From contig JAZLJI010000120.1 of NCBI GenBank assembly GCA_045617825.1, positions 7,044 through 71,043 of the forward strand: a DNA stretch of 64,000 nucleotides. Reading direction: 5' to 3'. The notes below the pieces were generated by a model that did no database searches, had not been told where the DNA came from, and saw only the letters and a list, made by a program, of their open reading frames with translations. Every line of letters begins with the position of its first letter. Positions within the stretch are counted from its first letter, which is position 1. Both the position numbers and the translations under genes were made by a program. The stretch comes from UBA6987 sp045617825. GTDB lineage: Bacteria; Bacillota; Clostridia; Lachnospirales; Lachnospiraceae. This document shows, piece after piece, positions 1 to 8,728 of the stretch.

Positions 1-2055
1 CATGTCTACCAGCTTTGCTGAGTCGAACAGGTTTCGTCCTGCCGTCTTGATGCCCCCGCCGTTGTAACTTATCAGCTTGGCCTCGCAATAGTCGTAGTAG
101 GGCAGAGGCCAGTCGGCCCGGAACGCCGCCACCGTAGTAGGCTCGTTTCCTGCTCCGTACATCAGCGTGAGGTCATGGATGTTGATGTAGCAGTCCAAGG
201 TCACAGCTGTGTCGGTCGGGTTAGCGATGAGCGGCCCTCCGAAGGCGGAGTCGCTTGCCGTGCCTATAGCCCCAACGTCGGAGCCATATACCTGTGCTAT
301 TCCCGCCACGTCCTCTGTCTGCGCATACAGATCAGCAGGCAGGCCACTCTGCGTGATGAGGTACACGTGCCCGGCGTCGTATTGGATGTCGCGGAGATAC
401 GTCATGTCATACGCCGCCAGCGTCTGCTGGACATGGTAGCTGGCCACCAGCTGGTTCCACATGACCGTGCGGCCCTTGATCGCGCTTACTTCGACCTTTC
501 TGTAGTCCCCGGACACCCGATCCACGAACGCGTCGTCAGCCTCGGTCGCGGCGTCCGTCACCGGCTCCGTCGGTGCGTCGGGGATCGGAACGGCGGATGG
601 CTCCGCCCGGTACAGCGTAGTGACCCCGCCGACCAGCTCGGATTTTGCGTCCTCGGAAAGGTCCTCCAAGCCTACCGCTCCGGTGAGATTTACACGGTCT
701 GCTGACATGGTCCCTGCCGTGATGAGTGCTGCGTTAATCACGCCGGTTGTGATGGCGTTTGCCACGATCCCTTCGGCGGTGATGGCGATGGTAAACGGGC
801 CGTTTACGCCGTGCGTGGATAATCCAATGCCCTGGTAGTTGGCGCGGATCACGTTGACCGCCGTTGCCTCGTCGTCCGTGTCCATCCACAGCGTCTCCGT
901 CGGCTCCCCGTTGGCGTTAAAGTGCTGCACTACATACCCGCCGTTGGCTCCGGTGATGCGCCTCGTGGCCCTCTCGACGGCGTTATTCACTGCTGTAGCA
1001 GTCGGTTTATTTTCGACCTGCTTTTCCTGCGCGGCAATGATCTCCGCCAAATTCTGTTTCACCGATCCGATATCCACCCGGTCGTACCGGTCAAGCAGCA
1101 CGTTCCATTTGATCTTTCTGACTCTTGCCGTGGCATTCACGCCCAACCGGTCAAATATCACGTGCACCGTGTCCCCCAGGCTTACCCGGTCCAACGTCTC
1201 CTGCCCTGCATATTCCACGCAGTCTGCCAGCATTTGCCAGTTAAGAGATAATGACACCTTCGGGATCGTCATATCGTGGTCATTGATATACGCCTGTGCT
1301 GCCGTCTGCAGCTGTGCTACAGTCGGAGCCTCCTGCCACCTGTCCGAGCAGTCATACAGGAACACCCTATCGTATCCGATCGATCCCGCCTCGACCTCTC
1401 CGCCGTCCACCAGCAGATCCGCTTCCGCATTATACCAAAACGGATGCACCGCCGAATACATGGCATCGATTTCTTCCTCCTGCGTCATGTCCAGCAGATT
1501 CTTTCCGTAGATCACCGTCACGCCGTGATCCGCGCCCATTCTGGTCACGTTTTCCGCCGTGAATTTGCTGAATATCCATTCTCCCCGGTAAACGCTCAGC
1601 AGGCTCCCTTCTTCTCCCCCGATCAGCTTCCACAGGTTTCTCGGGGTCTTTGTCACAAACGGTGTCGCTACGGATCTCGCTGTCGTCAGCTCAAACGGTG
1701 CCGTACTGAGCGCTGCAAGTGCCGCCTGCATCGAGATCGCCGCAACCGGACCCTTGACGATCCCGCTCATGTCATAAACGATGTGCCGAGCATAGACCGT
1801 CACGATGCCATTCAGCGGCTTTGTCATCCGATAAACGCGGAACGGCTCCGGATCTTCCACCGGATTCGTCTTCGCAAGGATGACCGTTCTGTTTGCAATC
1901 CCGTCATAGTGTATCCCGCTCATCGGATACGTCATCAGCAGCTCATATTCTCCGTTTATCTCATGCGTCACATAACAGGATATGGCGTCCACCAGCTCAC
2001 CCAATCCGTGAGAAGTGAACGCCGTTTCGTCTGCGCTAAAAAGAATCGGAATCAT
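1..2055 (-). CDS. Prophage tail endopeptidase / tail-tip protein (partial, runs off window)
   Basis: The frame is open from an ATG at 2055 to the window edge, giving 685 codons without a stop. The N-terminus (MIPILFSADE, then TSHGLGELVDAISCYVTHE) and the following 350 residues look like the siphovirus prophage endopeptidase tail family, which forms the hub under the distal tail protein and often carries a cell-wall-degrading or receptor-binding C-terminus. The start overlaps the Dit stop in an ATGA arrangement, so the two are translationally coupled. The C-terminal part seen here (after about residue 450) looks like carbohydrate-binding or structural sequence. The true length is unknown because the gene continues outside the window. 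Family assignment is by recognition, not by search. Confidence 0.82.
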   Translation of the reverse strand, partial: MIPILFSADETAFTSHGLGELVDAISCYVTHEINGEYELLMTYPMSGIHYDGIANRTVILAKTNPVEDPEPFRVYRMTKPLNGIVTVYARHIVYDMSGIVKGPVAAISMQAALAALSTAPFELTTARSVATPFVTKTPRNLWKLIGGEEGSLLSVYRGEWIFSKFTAENVTRMGADHGVTVIYGKNLLDMTQEEEIDAMYSAVHPFWYNAEADLLVDGGEVEAGSIGYDRVFLYDCSDRWQEAPTVAQLQTAAQAYINDHDMTIPKVSLSLNWQMLADCVEYAGQETLDRVSLGDTVHVIFDRLGVNATARVRKIKWNVLLDRYDRVDIGSVKQNLAEIIAAQEKQVENKPTATAVNNAVERATRRITGANGGYVVQHFNANGEPTETLWMDTDDEATAVNVIRANYQGIGLSTHGVNGPFTIAITAEGIVANAITTGVINAALITAGTMSADRVNLTGAVGLEDLSEDAKSELVGGVTTLYRAEPSAVPIPDAPTEPVTDAATEADDAFVDRVSGDYRKVEVSAIKGRTVMWNQLVASYHVQQTLAAYDMTYLRDIQYDAGHVYLITQSGLPADLYAQTEDVAGIAQVYGSDVGAIGTASDSAFGGPLIANPTDTAVTLDCYINIHDLTLMYGAGNEPTTVAAFRADWPLPYYDYCEAKLISYNGGGIKTAGRNLFDSAKLVDM

Positions 2056-2747
2056 AATTTCCACCACCTCGGCTTGATATCCACACCGGTCACTCCTCCG
2101 GTAAATGCCACTCCCGACGTTCCCGCAGGCAGCGTCGGAAAAGGACCTGACATTTTGCTGTTCAGGTTATTCGTGCCCTTGTAGACGTTTTTGTTTTCAC
2201 TGTCAATAATCATCCCGTCCGTGATCTGTGAGATCGTGACCGTCACGCCTCCCACGGATGCCGTCCCTGATCCGCTGCCATGCACCGTGATGAGGGGCAG
2301 CGCCTCCTGCCCGGTTGGATTTATCAATGACCCCGCCGCAGAAAACGTCTGCACTACCTCTCCGCTGTTGAGAAATCTCTGCGGCTTGCAGTCGAATGTC
2401 AGCCCGGCCCGCGCAGCAGTCCGCCCCACCATATCAACTCCGATGCCGCCGGACAGACGCGCCATTCTGAAGCTGTCGCTGAAGATCGATTCCGTCAGTT
2501 TGGCGTATCCTCTCACCGATGCGATTTTTTCCAAGAATTCTGCCATGTCTCCCGGGTATCTGCCCGCCACGCCGTATGCGACTGTGACGTTTTTATATTT
2601 CCCATTGTCCACGGAAAGAAGCCCGTCCCTGCCCGGGATATCCACCATCGTCACGTCACGCTCCGGCACGTTCGCCGGCTCCGCCTCCGTGACGACCAGA
2701 CCGTAATCCTCTGAGCTGATTCCGTCAAAGCTGATTTTTACGCCCAT
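2052..2747 (-). CDS. Distal tail protein (Dit-like), 231 aa
   Basis: It lies between the tape measure and the tail endopeptidase, the fixed place of Dit in siphovirus tail modules. The N-terminal half (ISFDGISSEDYGLVV, then the VDIPGRDGLL type motif) matches the pattern of phage tail proteins that form the hexameric ring joining tail tube and tip. The length is normal for the family. It overlaps the tape measure gene by 10 bases and the next gene by 4 bases, so it is part of one late operon. The structural role is inferred from position and motif. Confidence 0.85.
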   Translation of the reverse strand: MGVKISFDGISSEDYGLVVTEAEPANVPERDVTMVDIPGRDGLLSVDNGKYKNVTVAYGVAGRYPGDMAEFLEKIASVRGYAKLTESIFSDSFRMARLSGGIGVDMVGRTAARAGLTFDCKPQRFLNSGEVVQTFSAAGSLINPTGQEALPLITVHGSGSGTASVGGVTVTISQITDGMIIDSENKNVYKGTNNLNSKMSGPFPTLPAGTSGVAFTGGVTGVDIKPRWWKL

Positions 2748-4858
2748 GCAGCGGCCTTCCTTTCTTCTTCTGCCAGGATCATAGATACCTTTTCAGCGAT
2801 ATCCCTTGCGTCCATGCCCTCCGCAGCGTATATGTTGAACACGTTACTGCTGGTCCGGTTTTGTGCCAGCTCTCCCGGCGTCCTGTATCTGTCGCTCAGC
2901 ACCGGTTCAAGGTTGAAGCTGTCCTCGATCTGCCCTGTGATCAGATATTCATTGTCTTTGATGCCCTTGGCGAAAAGTTCCATCATATCCGGCGCATAGG
3001 TGTGGAAATTGGACAGCGGACCTTCCTTCGGTTCAGAGAAGCCGAGGAAACTCTTAATAGATCCGGCAATATTGGAAACCGACTCCTTTAATTTTTCCCA
3101 TTTCTCCTTCAGGCCCCCGATGAAATTTTCAATCAGGTCCTTTCCCCAAGTCTTCGCCGCGTTGATTTTTTCCATAAGCCCGTTTTTTATGCTTTCGACC
3201 ATTTCCCGCCCTTTTTCCGGCAGTTTTTTGATTCGTTCTGTCAGCCCGTTGATAAAAGTTGTCAGCATTTCTATTTCGGCAAGGACCAGCTGCGGGATGG
3301 CCTCAATAATCGCTTTTGCCAGTGATATCACGATCGTCAATCCCGTTTCCAGAATTTTCGGCAAATTATCGACTATTGCCAGCGCCAGTTTGGATATGAT
3401 TTCAGGCGCTTTTTCGATCAGCATCGGTATGGCAGTAATCAGCCCATTCGCCAGTGCCAGCATCACTTCTATGGCCGCATCGATCAGTACGCCCACATTG
3501 TCAATCAGCATGCTGACGATATTCGTCACCACTCCCACGATTGTCGGCAGCAGTGTCGGCAGATTTTCGGCAATACCATTCGCCAGAGTCACTATCAGCT
3601 GCAGGCCCACATTCAGGATGAGCGGCAGTGCTCTCAATAGCGCATCCGTTATTTGCTGCATAAGCGTTGGCAGGACGGCGATCAGGGTTTCCAGCAGCGT
3701 CGGCAGTGCTGTGATGATCCCCGTCAGCAGACTACCGGCAGCTGTTATCAACGGCGGCAGCAGCGTTTGTATCAGGACCGGCAGCTGTTGTTCAACGATC
3801 GGCGCTACTCCTTCTACCAACCTCGCTATTCCTCCCAAAACCGTCTGTATTCGCGGCACCAGGTTTCCCTGCAAATATGTTACTGCCGTATCAACGAAAT
3901 TTTGGATAAGAGCATCCATGTTTTGATTTTCATCCGCCAGTCCCACCGTCAAATTCTGCCATGCGGCTTTCATTGACGCTTTGCTTCCCTGGATAGTGCT
4001 TGCCGCTTCTTTTGCCGTTGTTCCCGTGATCCCCATTTCCGTTTGTACTATGTGGATCGCTTCTACTATGTCTGCATAGCCGGCTGTCAGTTGTCCTTTT
4101 TCGTCGATACTGAAATTTGCGGTTTTTGCAAATTCCTCATCGAGCTTCGCGGCATCGCTTAAAAGTCGGTACATTTCCTTCGACGTTCCGCCGTACCCCA
4201 ACTTCAGATTGTCCAGCATCGTATAGTTCTGCTTGGCGAATCCCTGATATGCGTTCTGGATCGACTCCATTGATGAGCCCATCTTGTTCGCATTATCAGC
4301 CATATCAATGATTGCCTGGTCTGCCAAGCCTGCCGCCTGCGCTGTGTCTCCACCCAATGACTGGATCAGACTTGCCGAAATGCCGGTCACTGTCGCCATA
4401 TACTCATTTGCTGATAATCCCGCAGTTTCAAACGCCTTGCTTGCATTGCCCAGAACTACGTCTTGCGCTTTCATCAGCGCATAATATTCGTAGCTTGCTT
4501 CATTGACAGATTTCCCGACAGATTCCGCGTACTCTTCTATCGACTGCCCGCCAGCCCCGAAAAGCGTTTCCACACCGCCCACAAGCTGTTCGTATTCCGC
4601 GTATCCCTCAACTGAATTTTTCGCAATGGCTGCCACACCTGCAACAGCTGCACCGATCCCTGCGGCCGCCACTTTTGCCGCTGCAGCGACTGCGCCTTTG
4701 AATTTTTCTCCGAACCGGTTTCCGCTGTCTTCACCTGCGGCTTCAACATCACCTCCCATGGATGATTTCAGTTTCTGCCTTATGCCTTTTGTCGTCGGGA
4801 CTATTTGCACGTATGCCCGTGCCAGCTCGATTCCGTCATCCACTTTTATTTCCTCCAA
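2738..4858 (-). CDS. Tail tape measure protein, 706 aa
   Basis: This is the longest complete phage gene here. It has the expected composition: an N-terminal region rich in Ala/Gly with AAAAKVAAAGIGAAVAGVAA, a conserved tail-length-tape-measure stretch around residues 120-290 (QSLGGDTAQAAGLADQAI, then MGITGTTAKEAASTIQGS), and a long hydrophobic and amphipathic repeat region rich in Leu/Ile from about residue 330 to 500. The family sets tail length and is threaded through the tail tube. At about 700 aa it predicts a rather short tail. It overlaps the upstream chaperone-extension frame by 13 bases. Confidence 0.93.
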   Translation of the reverse strand: MEEIKVDDGIELARAYVQIVPTTKGIRQKLKSSMGGDVEAAGEDSGNRFGEKFKGAVAAAAKVAAAGIGAAVAGVAAIAKNSVEGYAEYEQLVGGVETLFGAGGQSIEEYAESVGKSVNEASYEYYALMKAQDVVLGNASKAFETAGLSANEYMATVTGISASLIQSLGGDTAQAAGLADQAIIDMADNANKMGSSMESIQNAYQGFAKQNYTMLDNLKLGYGGTSKEMYRLLSDAAKLDEEFAKTANFSIDEKGQLTAGYADIVEAIHIVQTEMGITGTTAKEAASTIQGSKASMKAAWQNLTVGLADENQNMDALIQNFVDTAVTYLQGNLVPRIQTVLGGIARLVEGVAPIVEQQLPVLIQTLLPPLITAAGSLLTGIITALPTLLETLIAVLPTLMQQITDALLRALPLILNVGLQLIVTLANGIAENLPTLLPTIVGVVTNIVSMLIDNVGVLIDAAIEVMLALANGLITAIPMLIEKAPEIISKLALAIVDNLPKILETGLTIVISLAKAIIEAIPQLVLAEIEMLTTFINGLTERIKKLPEKGREMVESIKNGLMEKINAAKTWGKDLIENFIGGLKEKWEKLKESVSNIAGSIKSFLGFSEPKEGPLSNFHTYAPDMMELFAKGIKDNEYLITGQIEDSFNLEPVLSDRYRTPGELAQNRTSSNVFNIYAAEGMDARDIAEKVSMILAEEERKAAAWA

Positions 4859-5196
4859 GCCGCCTCAAATGCTTCCCCTGATTTGAAGGCGACCGTATCT
4901 TTCTCCGGATTATCGGTTTTTGTCAGGCTGTCAACGACGGATCCCGGCCTGTTGCGGTTTTTCTGCCCGTCTTTCGTTTTGGACCATGCCAGGAACCTGA
5001 CCGCATCTGCTGTCATCGCCGCTATCAGCAGGTTCGGAGGCACTGTCATTCCCGCCAGCTTCATCTTTATCCGGCTATCCGGTCGCAATCCGCATGCCAG
5101 CGTGGCCGCGTAGGCCGGTGCCAGTTCCTTGTAGTCGTAAATATGGTATGTCTCTGCGAAATCACAGATAAGGGCGGCCTCATCGGTCGCCCTCAT
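4846..5196 (-). CDS. Tail assembly chaperone, frameshift extension domain (gpT-like, DUF5361-like)
   Basis: This 116-codon frame starts MRATDEAALICDF. It has no Shine-Dalgarno sequence before its ATG, but is open upstream in the -1 frame back to a nine-A run at the end of the previous gene. It is therefore probably made as the C-terminal extension of the 94-aa chaperone by -1 frameshifting, as with lambda gpG/gpGT. The two-protein arrangement just before the tape measure gene is the standard place for these chaperones, which bind tape measure protein during tail assembly. The motif DAVRFLAWSKTKDGQKNRN recalls DUF5361 proteins. Confidence 0.8.
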   Translation of the reverse strand: MRATDEAALICDFAETYHIYDYKELAPAYAATLACGLRPDSRIKMKLAGMTVPPNLLIAAMTADAVRFLAWSKTKDGQKNRNRPGSVVDSLTKTDNPEKDTVAFKSGEAFEAAWRK

Positions 5197-5207
5197 CTGT
5201 GCCAGTA

Positions 5208-5222
5208 TCAGGATTTTTTTTT
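5208..5222 (-). other. Candidate programmed -1 frameshift site in tail chaperone genes
   Basis: On the minus strand, nine consecutive A residues (plus-strand T run at 5214-5222) precede TCC TGA. Slipping back one base changes the frame to ATC CTG ATA CTG GCA CAG ATG AGG, which is in phase with the downstream frame at 4846-5196. Homopolymer A runs are typical -1 slippery sites in phage G/GT pairs. I did not identify a stimulatory downstream stem-loop by eye. Confidence 0.75.
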
Positions 5223-5492
5223 ATCGCCTTCCAGCCCCTGCATGATCTCGGTAAATTCTGCCATGATTGCCGAAGTCGGCACGCGTCCTTCTTCGGTTCT
5301 GCAATGATCATACAGTGCAGCCTTTCCTTCCGGTCCAATGAATCTTTCGATCATTCGAGGCATGGCGAAAATCGCCTTCGCATCCTTTTCCATGAGCCCC
5401 CCCATGGTCTCCAGGAGCTCCATGTCATCAAGCGCATTCTCGTCCAGCTCACAGCAGAAGCCGCTGGAAGTGATCACCTTTTTCTGGCTCAT
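5208..5492 (-). CDS. Tail assembly chaperone (gpG-like), 94 aa
   Basis: A short acidic protein (MSQKKVITSSGFCCELDENALDDMELLE region) encoded between the major tail protein and the tape measure protein. Its position, size and the adjacent -1 reading frame identify it as the short tail assembly chaperone. The last codons read through GAT AAA AAA AAA TCC before TGA, giving a C-terminus of DKKKS. The nine-A run is a likely slippery site feeding the downstream frame. It starts 11 bases after the major tail protein stop. Confidence 0.85.
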   Translation of the reverse strand: MSQKKVITSSGFCCELDENALDDMELLETMGGLMEKDAKAIFAMPRMIERFIGPEGKAALYDHCRTEEGRVPTSAIMAEFTEIMQGLEGDKKKS

Positions 5493-5502
5493 ATTTTCCT
5501 CC

Positions 5503-6057
5503 TTACGCCTCGATATACTCGTAGTGCGTCACACCGGAAGCGTTCGGTGCCGCATTGACCGTCACTTCATATCCGGTCACGTCGCTGTCCGCGTAGGCGA
5601 TCTCGCCGATCTCGGTGATCCATCCGGAAGGAATTACGATTCTCTTCTTCTTTCCGCCTCTTACGATCATATCAAAGACCATCACCGTTTCGTTCGGTTC
5701 GTTTGCCTTGACTGCCACCGTAATATCACTCGTGGAAGTATCCACCGTGACATTTGCGGCACCGAAGATGTATTTCAGCACCTCGGCGTCAAGGCTCTCG
5801 ATCAGCTTGAACGTGAATTTGTCGGTCTTTCCGGTCATCGGCGTCAGCACGACATCTCCGCCCCAGGCTTTGATCTCTTCGGTCTCCGGGCTGCTTTCAT
5901 TCGTCAGTCCGTCCTCGGAAATATATCCGAGCTTCTTGAAATCCGTAGCCAGCGTCGCCGTTGCGCTGGTAGGCAGGACCAGAGACGTGGACGGCGAAGC
6001 AATGCTCAGTGCACCGCCTACCGCCGGTTTTGCAGCAGTTACTTTTTCAACACCCAT
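5503..6057 (-). CDS. Major tail protein (tail tube), 184 aa
   Basis: The start is the ATG at 6057 (MGVEKVTAAKPAVGGAL), because AAAGGAG lies just upstream; the frame extends further but that part is antisense-like sequence. The protein is rich in beta-forming residues, contains FKKLGYISEDGLTNESS and a KFTFKLIESLDAEVLKYIFG segment typical of siphovirus tail tube subunits, and ends with VTVNAAPNASGVTHYEYIEA. It sits between the tail terminator region and the chaperones, as expected. Assignment by motif and synteny. Confidence 0.88.
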   Translation of the reverse strand: MGVEKVTAAKPAVGGALSIASPSTSLVLPTSATATLATDFKKLGYISEDGLTNESSPETEEIKAWGGDVVLTPMTGKTDKFTFKLIESLDAEVLKYIFGAANVTVDTSTSDITVAVKANEPNETVMVFDMIVRGGKKKRIVIPSGWITEIGEIAYADSDVTGYEVTVNAAPNASGVTHYEYIEA

Positions 6058-6077
6058 TTTTTTCGGGCTCCTTTCGC

Positions 6078-6425
6078 TCAATAGTGAACGACCTGAACGA
6101 CCGCCTGGTAGCGGTATTCCTTCCTGGCCGTGTCCGTAAAGTTGTAATCCGTGATCACGCTGGCTTTGACCACGCGGTCCAGTTCGATGAGGCTTTCCGC
6201 TGCGGCTTTTACGCGTTCGTTGAGCTCGCACGTCTGCAACAGGCTTCCCGCAAGCGACTGCATGGCGAATGTCGCTGTGCATAAGCTTTCCCTTTTACCG
6301 TTTCCGGTCTTTTCAATCAGCACGTATTCCGCCTCCGGGCTCAGCGGACGCTCCATATAGACCGGCTCTGTCAGCTTGACGCTCATGTGATCCAGCACGT
6401 CCTGCTCAATGGTGTTTTGTGCCAT
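6078..6425 (-). CDS. Tail completion/terminator-like protein, 115 aa
   Basis: A small protein immediately upstream of the major tail gene, 20 bases away. The sequence (MAQNTIEQDVLDHM, then PLSPEAEYVLIEKTGNGKRE and ATFAMQSLAGSL) and its length resemble the minor structural proteins that cap the tail before joining to the head. Within the HK97-type order (connector, head closure, gp10-like, terminator, tube) this slot is the tail terminator. Specific function is inferred from position only. Confidence 0.65.
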   Translation of the reverse strand: MAQNTIEQDVLDHMSVKLTEPVYMERPLSPEAEYVLIEKTGNGKRESLCTATFAMQSLAGSLLQTCELNERVKAAAESLIELDRVVKASVITDYNFTDTARKEYRYQAVVQVVHY

Positions 6426-6426
6426 T

Positions 6427-6666
6427 TCAGCCTCCTAAACTTTTGAGGATGATATTATCCTCCAAATTCCTTTTCTTCGCTTTACGCGTTTTTGCCGCGA
6501 CTGAGGCAATCGCCCGGTATTTTCCCACCTGCATCGACGCTTCAAAGCCGTCTCCGCATCGATCAGCCGCATTCTGCGCCATGCCCATGACCATATCCTG
6601 CGCTTCCTTCGACTGCAGCAGCTTTCTGACGCCTTCTTCGTTCAGCTCCAGCGTCATCTTAGCCAT
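6427..6666 (-). CDS. HK97 gp10-like small structural protein, 79 aa
   Basis: The protein starts MAKMTLELNEEGVRKLLQSKEAQDMV and carries a MAQNAADRCGDGFEAS segment. This pattern (short helical start, then a conserved region of about 60 residues) is that of HK97 gp10-type head-tail joining proteins, although this one is at the short end of the family. It overlaps the upstream head closure gene by 8 bases and sits one base before the next gene, so it is translated in the same late operon. Confidence 0.65.
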   Translation of the reverse strand: MAKMTLELNEEGVRKLLQSKEAQDMVMGMAQNAADRCGDGFEASMQVGKYRAIASVAAKTRKAKKRNLEDNIILKSLGG

Positions 6667-7000
6667 CTATCGCCTCCACGCGGATCTTCTTGTTCCAGTC
6701 GAGCGGGATCATGGATTCTATGCCTTCCTGTACGTCTCCGATCACATGCCAAGACCTTCCGAAAAAGCTCACTTTTTTGTCTGTCCAGACGTGCGTGTCT
6801 CCTTTCGGGATTCCCAGCTGATAGACCGCCTTCCGGCCCGTCAGTGTCATCGTGTCGAGGATCTCCGTCTCGCTCATCGGAGCAATCAGCACGTTGTTTA
6901 CCGTTACCGGAGATTCCGTGTATATGGGATGATTGAAGGCATCCACGCCCGTCTGGGCCCGCTCGTACAGCGTTATGCTTTGCCCTTTAATCATTCCCAT
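6659..7000 (-). CDS. Head-tail adaptor / head closure protein, 113 aa
   Basis: The sequence contains SITLYERAQTGVDAFNHPIY, a TGRKAVYQLGIPKGD loop, and an SFFGRSWHVIGDVQEG beta segment characteristic of phage head closure proteins that plug the connector and receive the tail. It overlaps the broken connector gene upstream by 14 bases and the gp10-like gene downstream by 8 bases. The assignment rests on motif and on its place between connector and gp10. Confidence 0.7.
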   Translation of the reverse strand: MGMIKGQSITLYERAQTGVDAFNHPIYTESPVTVNNVLIAPMSETEILDTMTLTGRKAVYQLGIPKGDTHVWTDKKVSFFGRSWHVIGDVQEGIESMIPLDWNKKIRVEAIDG

Positions 7001-7226
7001 AGAAGTCGATTACCCCATATTTCTGCCTCCGGAGCCCCAGTGCGTCCAGTTCGCTTTTCTTGATGAAAAGCCCGCCTCCCGGGTTCAGGAAGGTCCCGCT
7101 GACCGAATAGCCCAGCGCAGATTCTGCAAATTGCGACATCGGGGCTCCCGTGGTCGGCGTCATCAGACACCTTGCCACGATATCCACCGTCACGCTTTTG
7201 GCTACCATAGCCAGATTTGCCGACGC
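6987..7226 (-). pseudogene. Head-tail connector (Gp15/Gp19 family), 3' fragment split by IS element
   Basis: From ASANLAMVAKSVTVDIVARC to SELDALGLRRQKYGVIDFYGND this is the C-terminal two thirds of the connector family found in many Firmicutes prophages (SALGYSVSGTFLNPGGGLFI is its signature region). The codons before ASANLAM belong to the transposon end. The matching N-terminal part is at 9244-9396. Joining the two parts after MIE restores a continuous frame, DAMIE-ASANLAM. As it stands, the virion connector cannot be made from one message. Confidence 0.85.
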
Positions 7227-7342
7227 GTGAAGCCTCACACGACTAAAGTCGCGTGCTTCCTATTGCCGCCTTGCGGCGGTTGCCCTTTAGAGGCATCGGA
7301 ATGCCTTTCCGCCGTTCAGCCTTAACTCAGTATCTTGCGGCA
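7227..7342 (-). ncRNA. Candidate omega/reRNA region downstream of tnpB
   Basis: About 115 bases lie between the tnpB stop and the element end. They contain complementary stretches (GGCGG/CCGCC, GGCATTCCGATGCC) and the right-end hairpin. In characterised TnpB systems the guide RNA scaffold comes from exactly this place, with the guide taken from DNA just outside the right end. Here the guide would be connector sequence starting GCGTCGGCAAATCTGGCT. Transcription and processing are inferred. Confidence 0.45.
7229..7259 (-). repeat. Right-end hairpin of the IS200/IS605 element
   Basis: On the minus strand GAAGC and GCTTC enclose CACGCGACT and AGTCGTGTG, forming a foldback that ends just before the connector sequence resumes. 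Its core matches the left-end hairpin. Such hairpins are bound by Y1 transposases and mark the cleavage positions. Confidence 0.75.
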
Positions 7343-8716
7343 TTACGCCGTAAGAACCGCATTAAGGCTAATTAAGGTGGACAAGGTGCAGGTGCTTCTC
7401 CTGGCTGTTTGAGGGACTTTTGCCTCAAGGGCCAACCTCTCCGTTACCGGCAAGGATTTTGTGAGTTCTCTTACGAAGTATCTCGCCCCGATGTTGTACG
7501 AGGCGGACAGATCGCAGTTGTAGATCTTTCCGTTTGCAAAGCGGCACAGACTGTAGGACTTGAAACCTCCGTCTTTTCCCCGTTGCACGGGACCAGAACC
7601 GTCATAAGCGAGCCTTGAAGTTCCCCAGGCGCAGATTCGGCTTACCCGCATTCCGAGACGGTGCGCTTTGTTTGTCACCATTTCCTGAACGTACTGACTC
7701 TTCCACAGATGCAGACGCTGCTTCTTCGAGCCGCGAAGCTTACCGCTTCGGTCCAGATGTTCGAACACGATGACGTCGGCATTATAGAAAACCGCCTTGT
7801 CCATAATGAACTGCGCCGTGAGTACCGCGATACGGTCGTTGATGCCGTTCGCCTTCGCCCAGAGCCTCGGGACTTTACGGTTTCCGTGTTGTTGCGCCTT
7901 CTTGATGCGACCTACTGCATGGCTAAGAGAGTCCGTTTCTCTCGGCAGGGAAAGAAATTCCCGGCCGAGGATGGTGCCATCCGAGCGCATGACAGATACG
8001 GTTGCGGCATTGTTGACGCCAAGGTCTACAGCCAGTATGGTCTGTTCTGCTACTTCTGTATCAGTGAGTCTGGTCTTTTCCTCGATCGGGAAGTCCAGAA
8101 ACCATTCCTTCCCGCGGCGCTGCAGCGTAGGAGCGCAGACCTTTCGGCTCTGGAGTGCCTCTGGCCTGCCGCCTTCCTTCGCAGAGATCGGGAAACAGTG
8201 CCTTTTGATGTAGTCCACATCGGATTTCTTAATTTCTACCGTGAGCCAATCCCAGGTATTCCGGACAAAGACCTTGATGCGGACCTCATAGGGGTTTGCG
8301 CCTTCACGGTACATATTGTCACGGTAAAGACAAGGATAAACATAACCGGCAATCGGGTATGACGGCTTCTTTCCTCTGGATACAGAATCTGAGACTTCCC
8401 AGTCCGCAAGGTTCGAGTGGTACGAGGAGGCTTTTCCGAATGCTTCCGCAATGGCAGCTCTTCGCAGATAGCACGGCATCTTGCAGAAGTCTTTTCCGAA
8501 ATCGTACTTCACTTCCGGACGGTTTTTTGTGCAGACGCTAAGTCTTTCCGAAACCGTTACGGCATCCTTCACGGATGCAATATCCAGAAAGCGGTTCCAT
8601 TCGTCCAGCATCAGCCGGATATAGAAGTCTACGGCGTTGCGGTAGATAGCCACGCTCTTCGTAAAGATATGATTGTAATGCTTGATTTTTATGCCATAGC
8701 ACGAATGGATGTCCAC
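7343..8716 (-). CDS. tnpB: TnpB, RNA-guided endonuclease of the IS605 OrfB family, 457 aa
   Basis: GTG start at 8716 with AAAGGAGG just upstream. The RuvC-like catalytic residues are visible: D231 in LAVDLGVNNAATV, E319 in VIVFEHLD, and D402 in YNCDLSASYNIGAR. The usual zinc finger of two CxxC pairs is not present; instead there is CAWGTSRLAYDGSG and SLCRFANGKIYNC, the form I associate with a clostridial TnpB subfamily. The family cleaves the vacated donor site with an RNA guide, favouring retention of the transposon. It sits 12 bases behind tnpA in one transcription unit. Length and catalytic residues suggest an active protein. Confidence 0.9.
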   Translation of the reverse strand: MDIHSCYGIKIKHYNHIFTKSVAIYRNAVDFYIRLMLDEWNRFLDIASVKDAVTVSERLSVCTKNRPEVKYDFGKDFCKMPCYLRRAAIAEAFGKASSYHSNLADWEVSDSVSRGKKPSYPIAGYVYPCLYRDNMYREGANPYEVRIKVFVRNTWDWLTVEIKKSDVDYIKRHCFPISAKEGGRPEALQSRKVCAPTLQRRGKEWFLDFPIEEKTRLTDTEVAEQTILAVDLGVNNAATVSVMRSDGTILGREFLSLPRETDSLSHAVGRIKKAQQHGNRKVPRLWAKANGINDRIAVLTAQFIMDKAVFYNADVIVFEHLDRSGKLRGSKKQRLHLWKSQYVQEMVTNKAHRLGMRVSRICAWGTSRLAYDGSGPVQRGKDGGFKSYSLCRFANGKIYNCDLSASYNIGARYFVRELTKSLPVTERLALEAKVPQTARRSTCTLSTLISLNAVLTA

Positions 8717-8728
8717 CGCAAGCCTCCT

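Noticed and set aside
839..2184. Plus-strand frames over the tail endopeptidase region
   Set aside because: The minus strand is continuously open for 685 codons with recognisable tail protein sequence, so the plus-strand frames are shadows.
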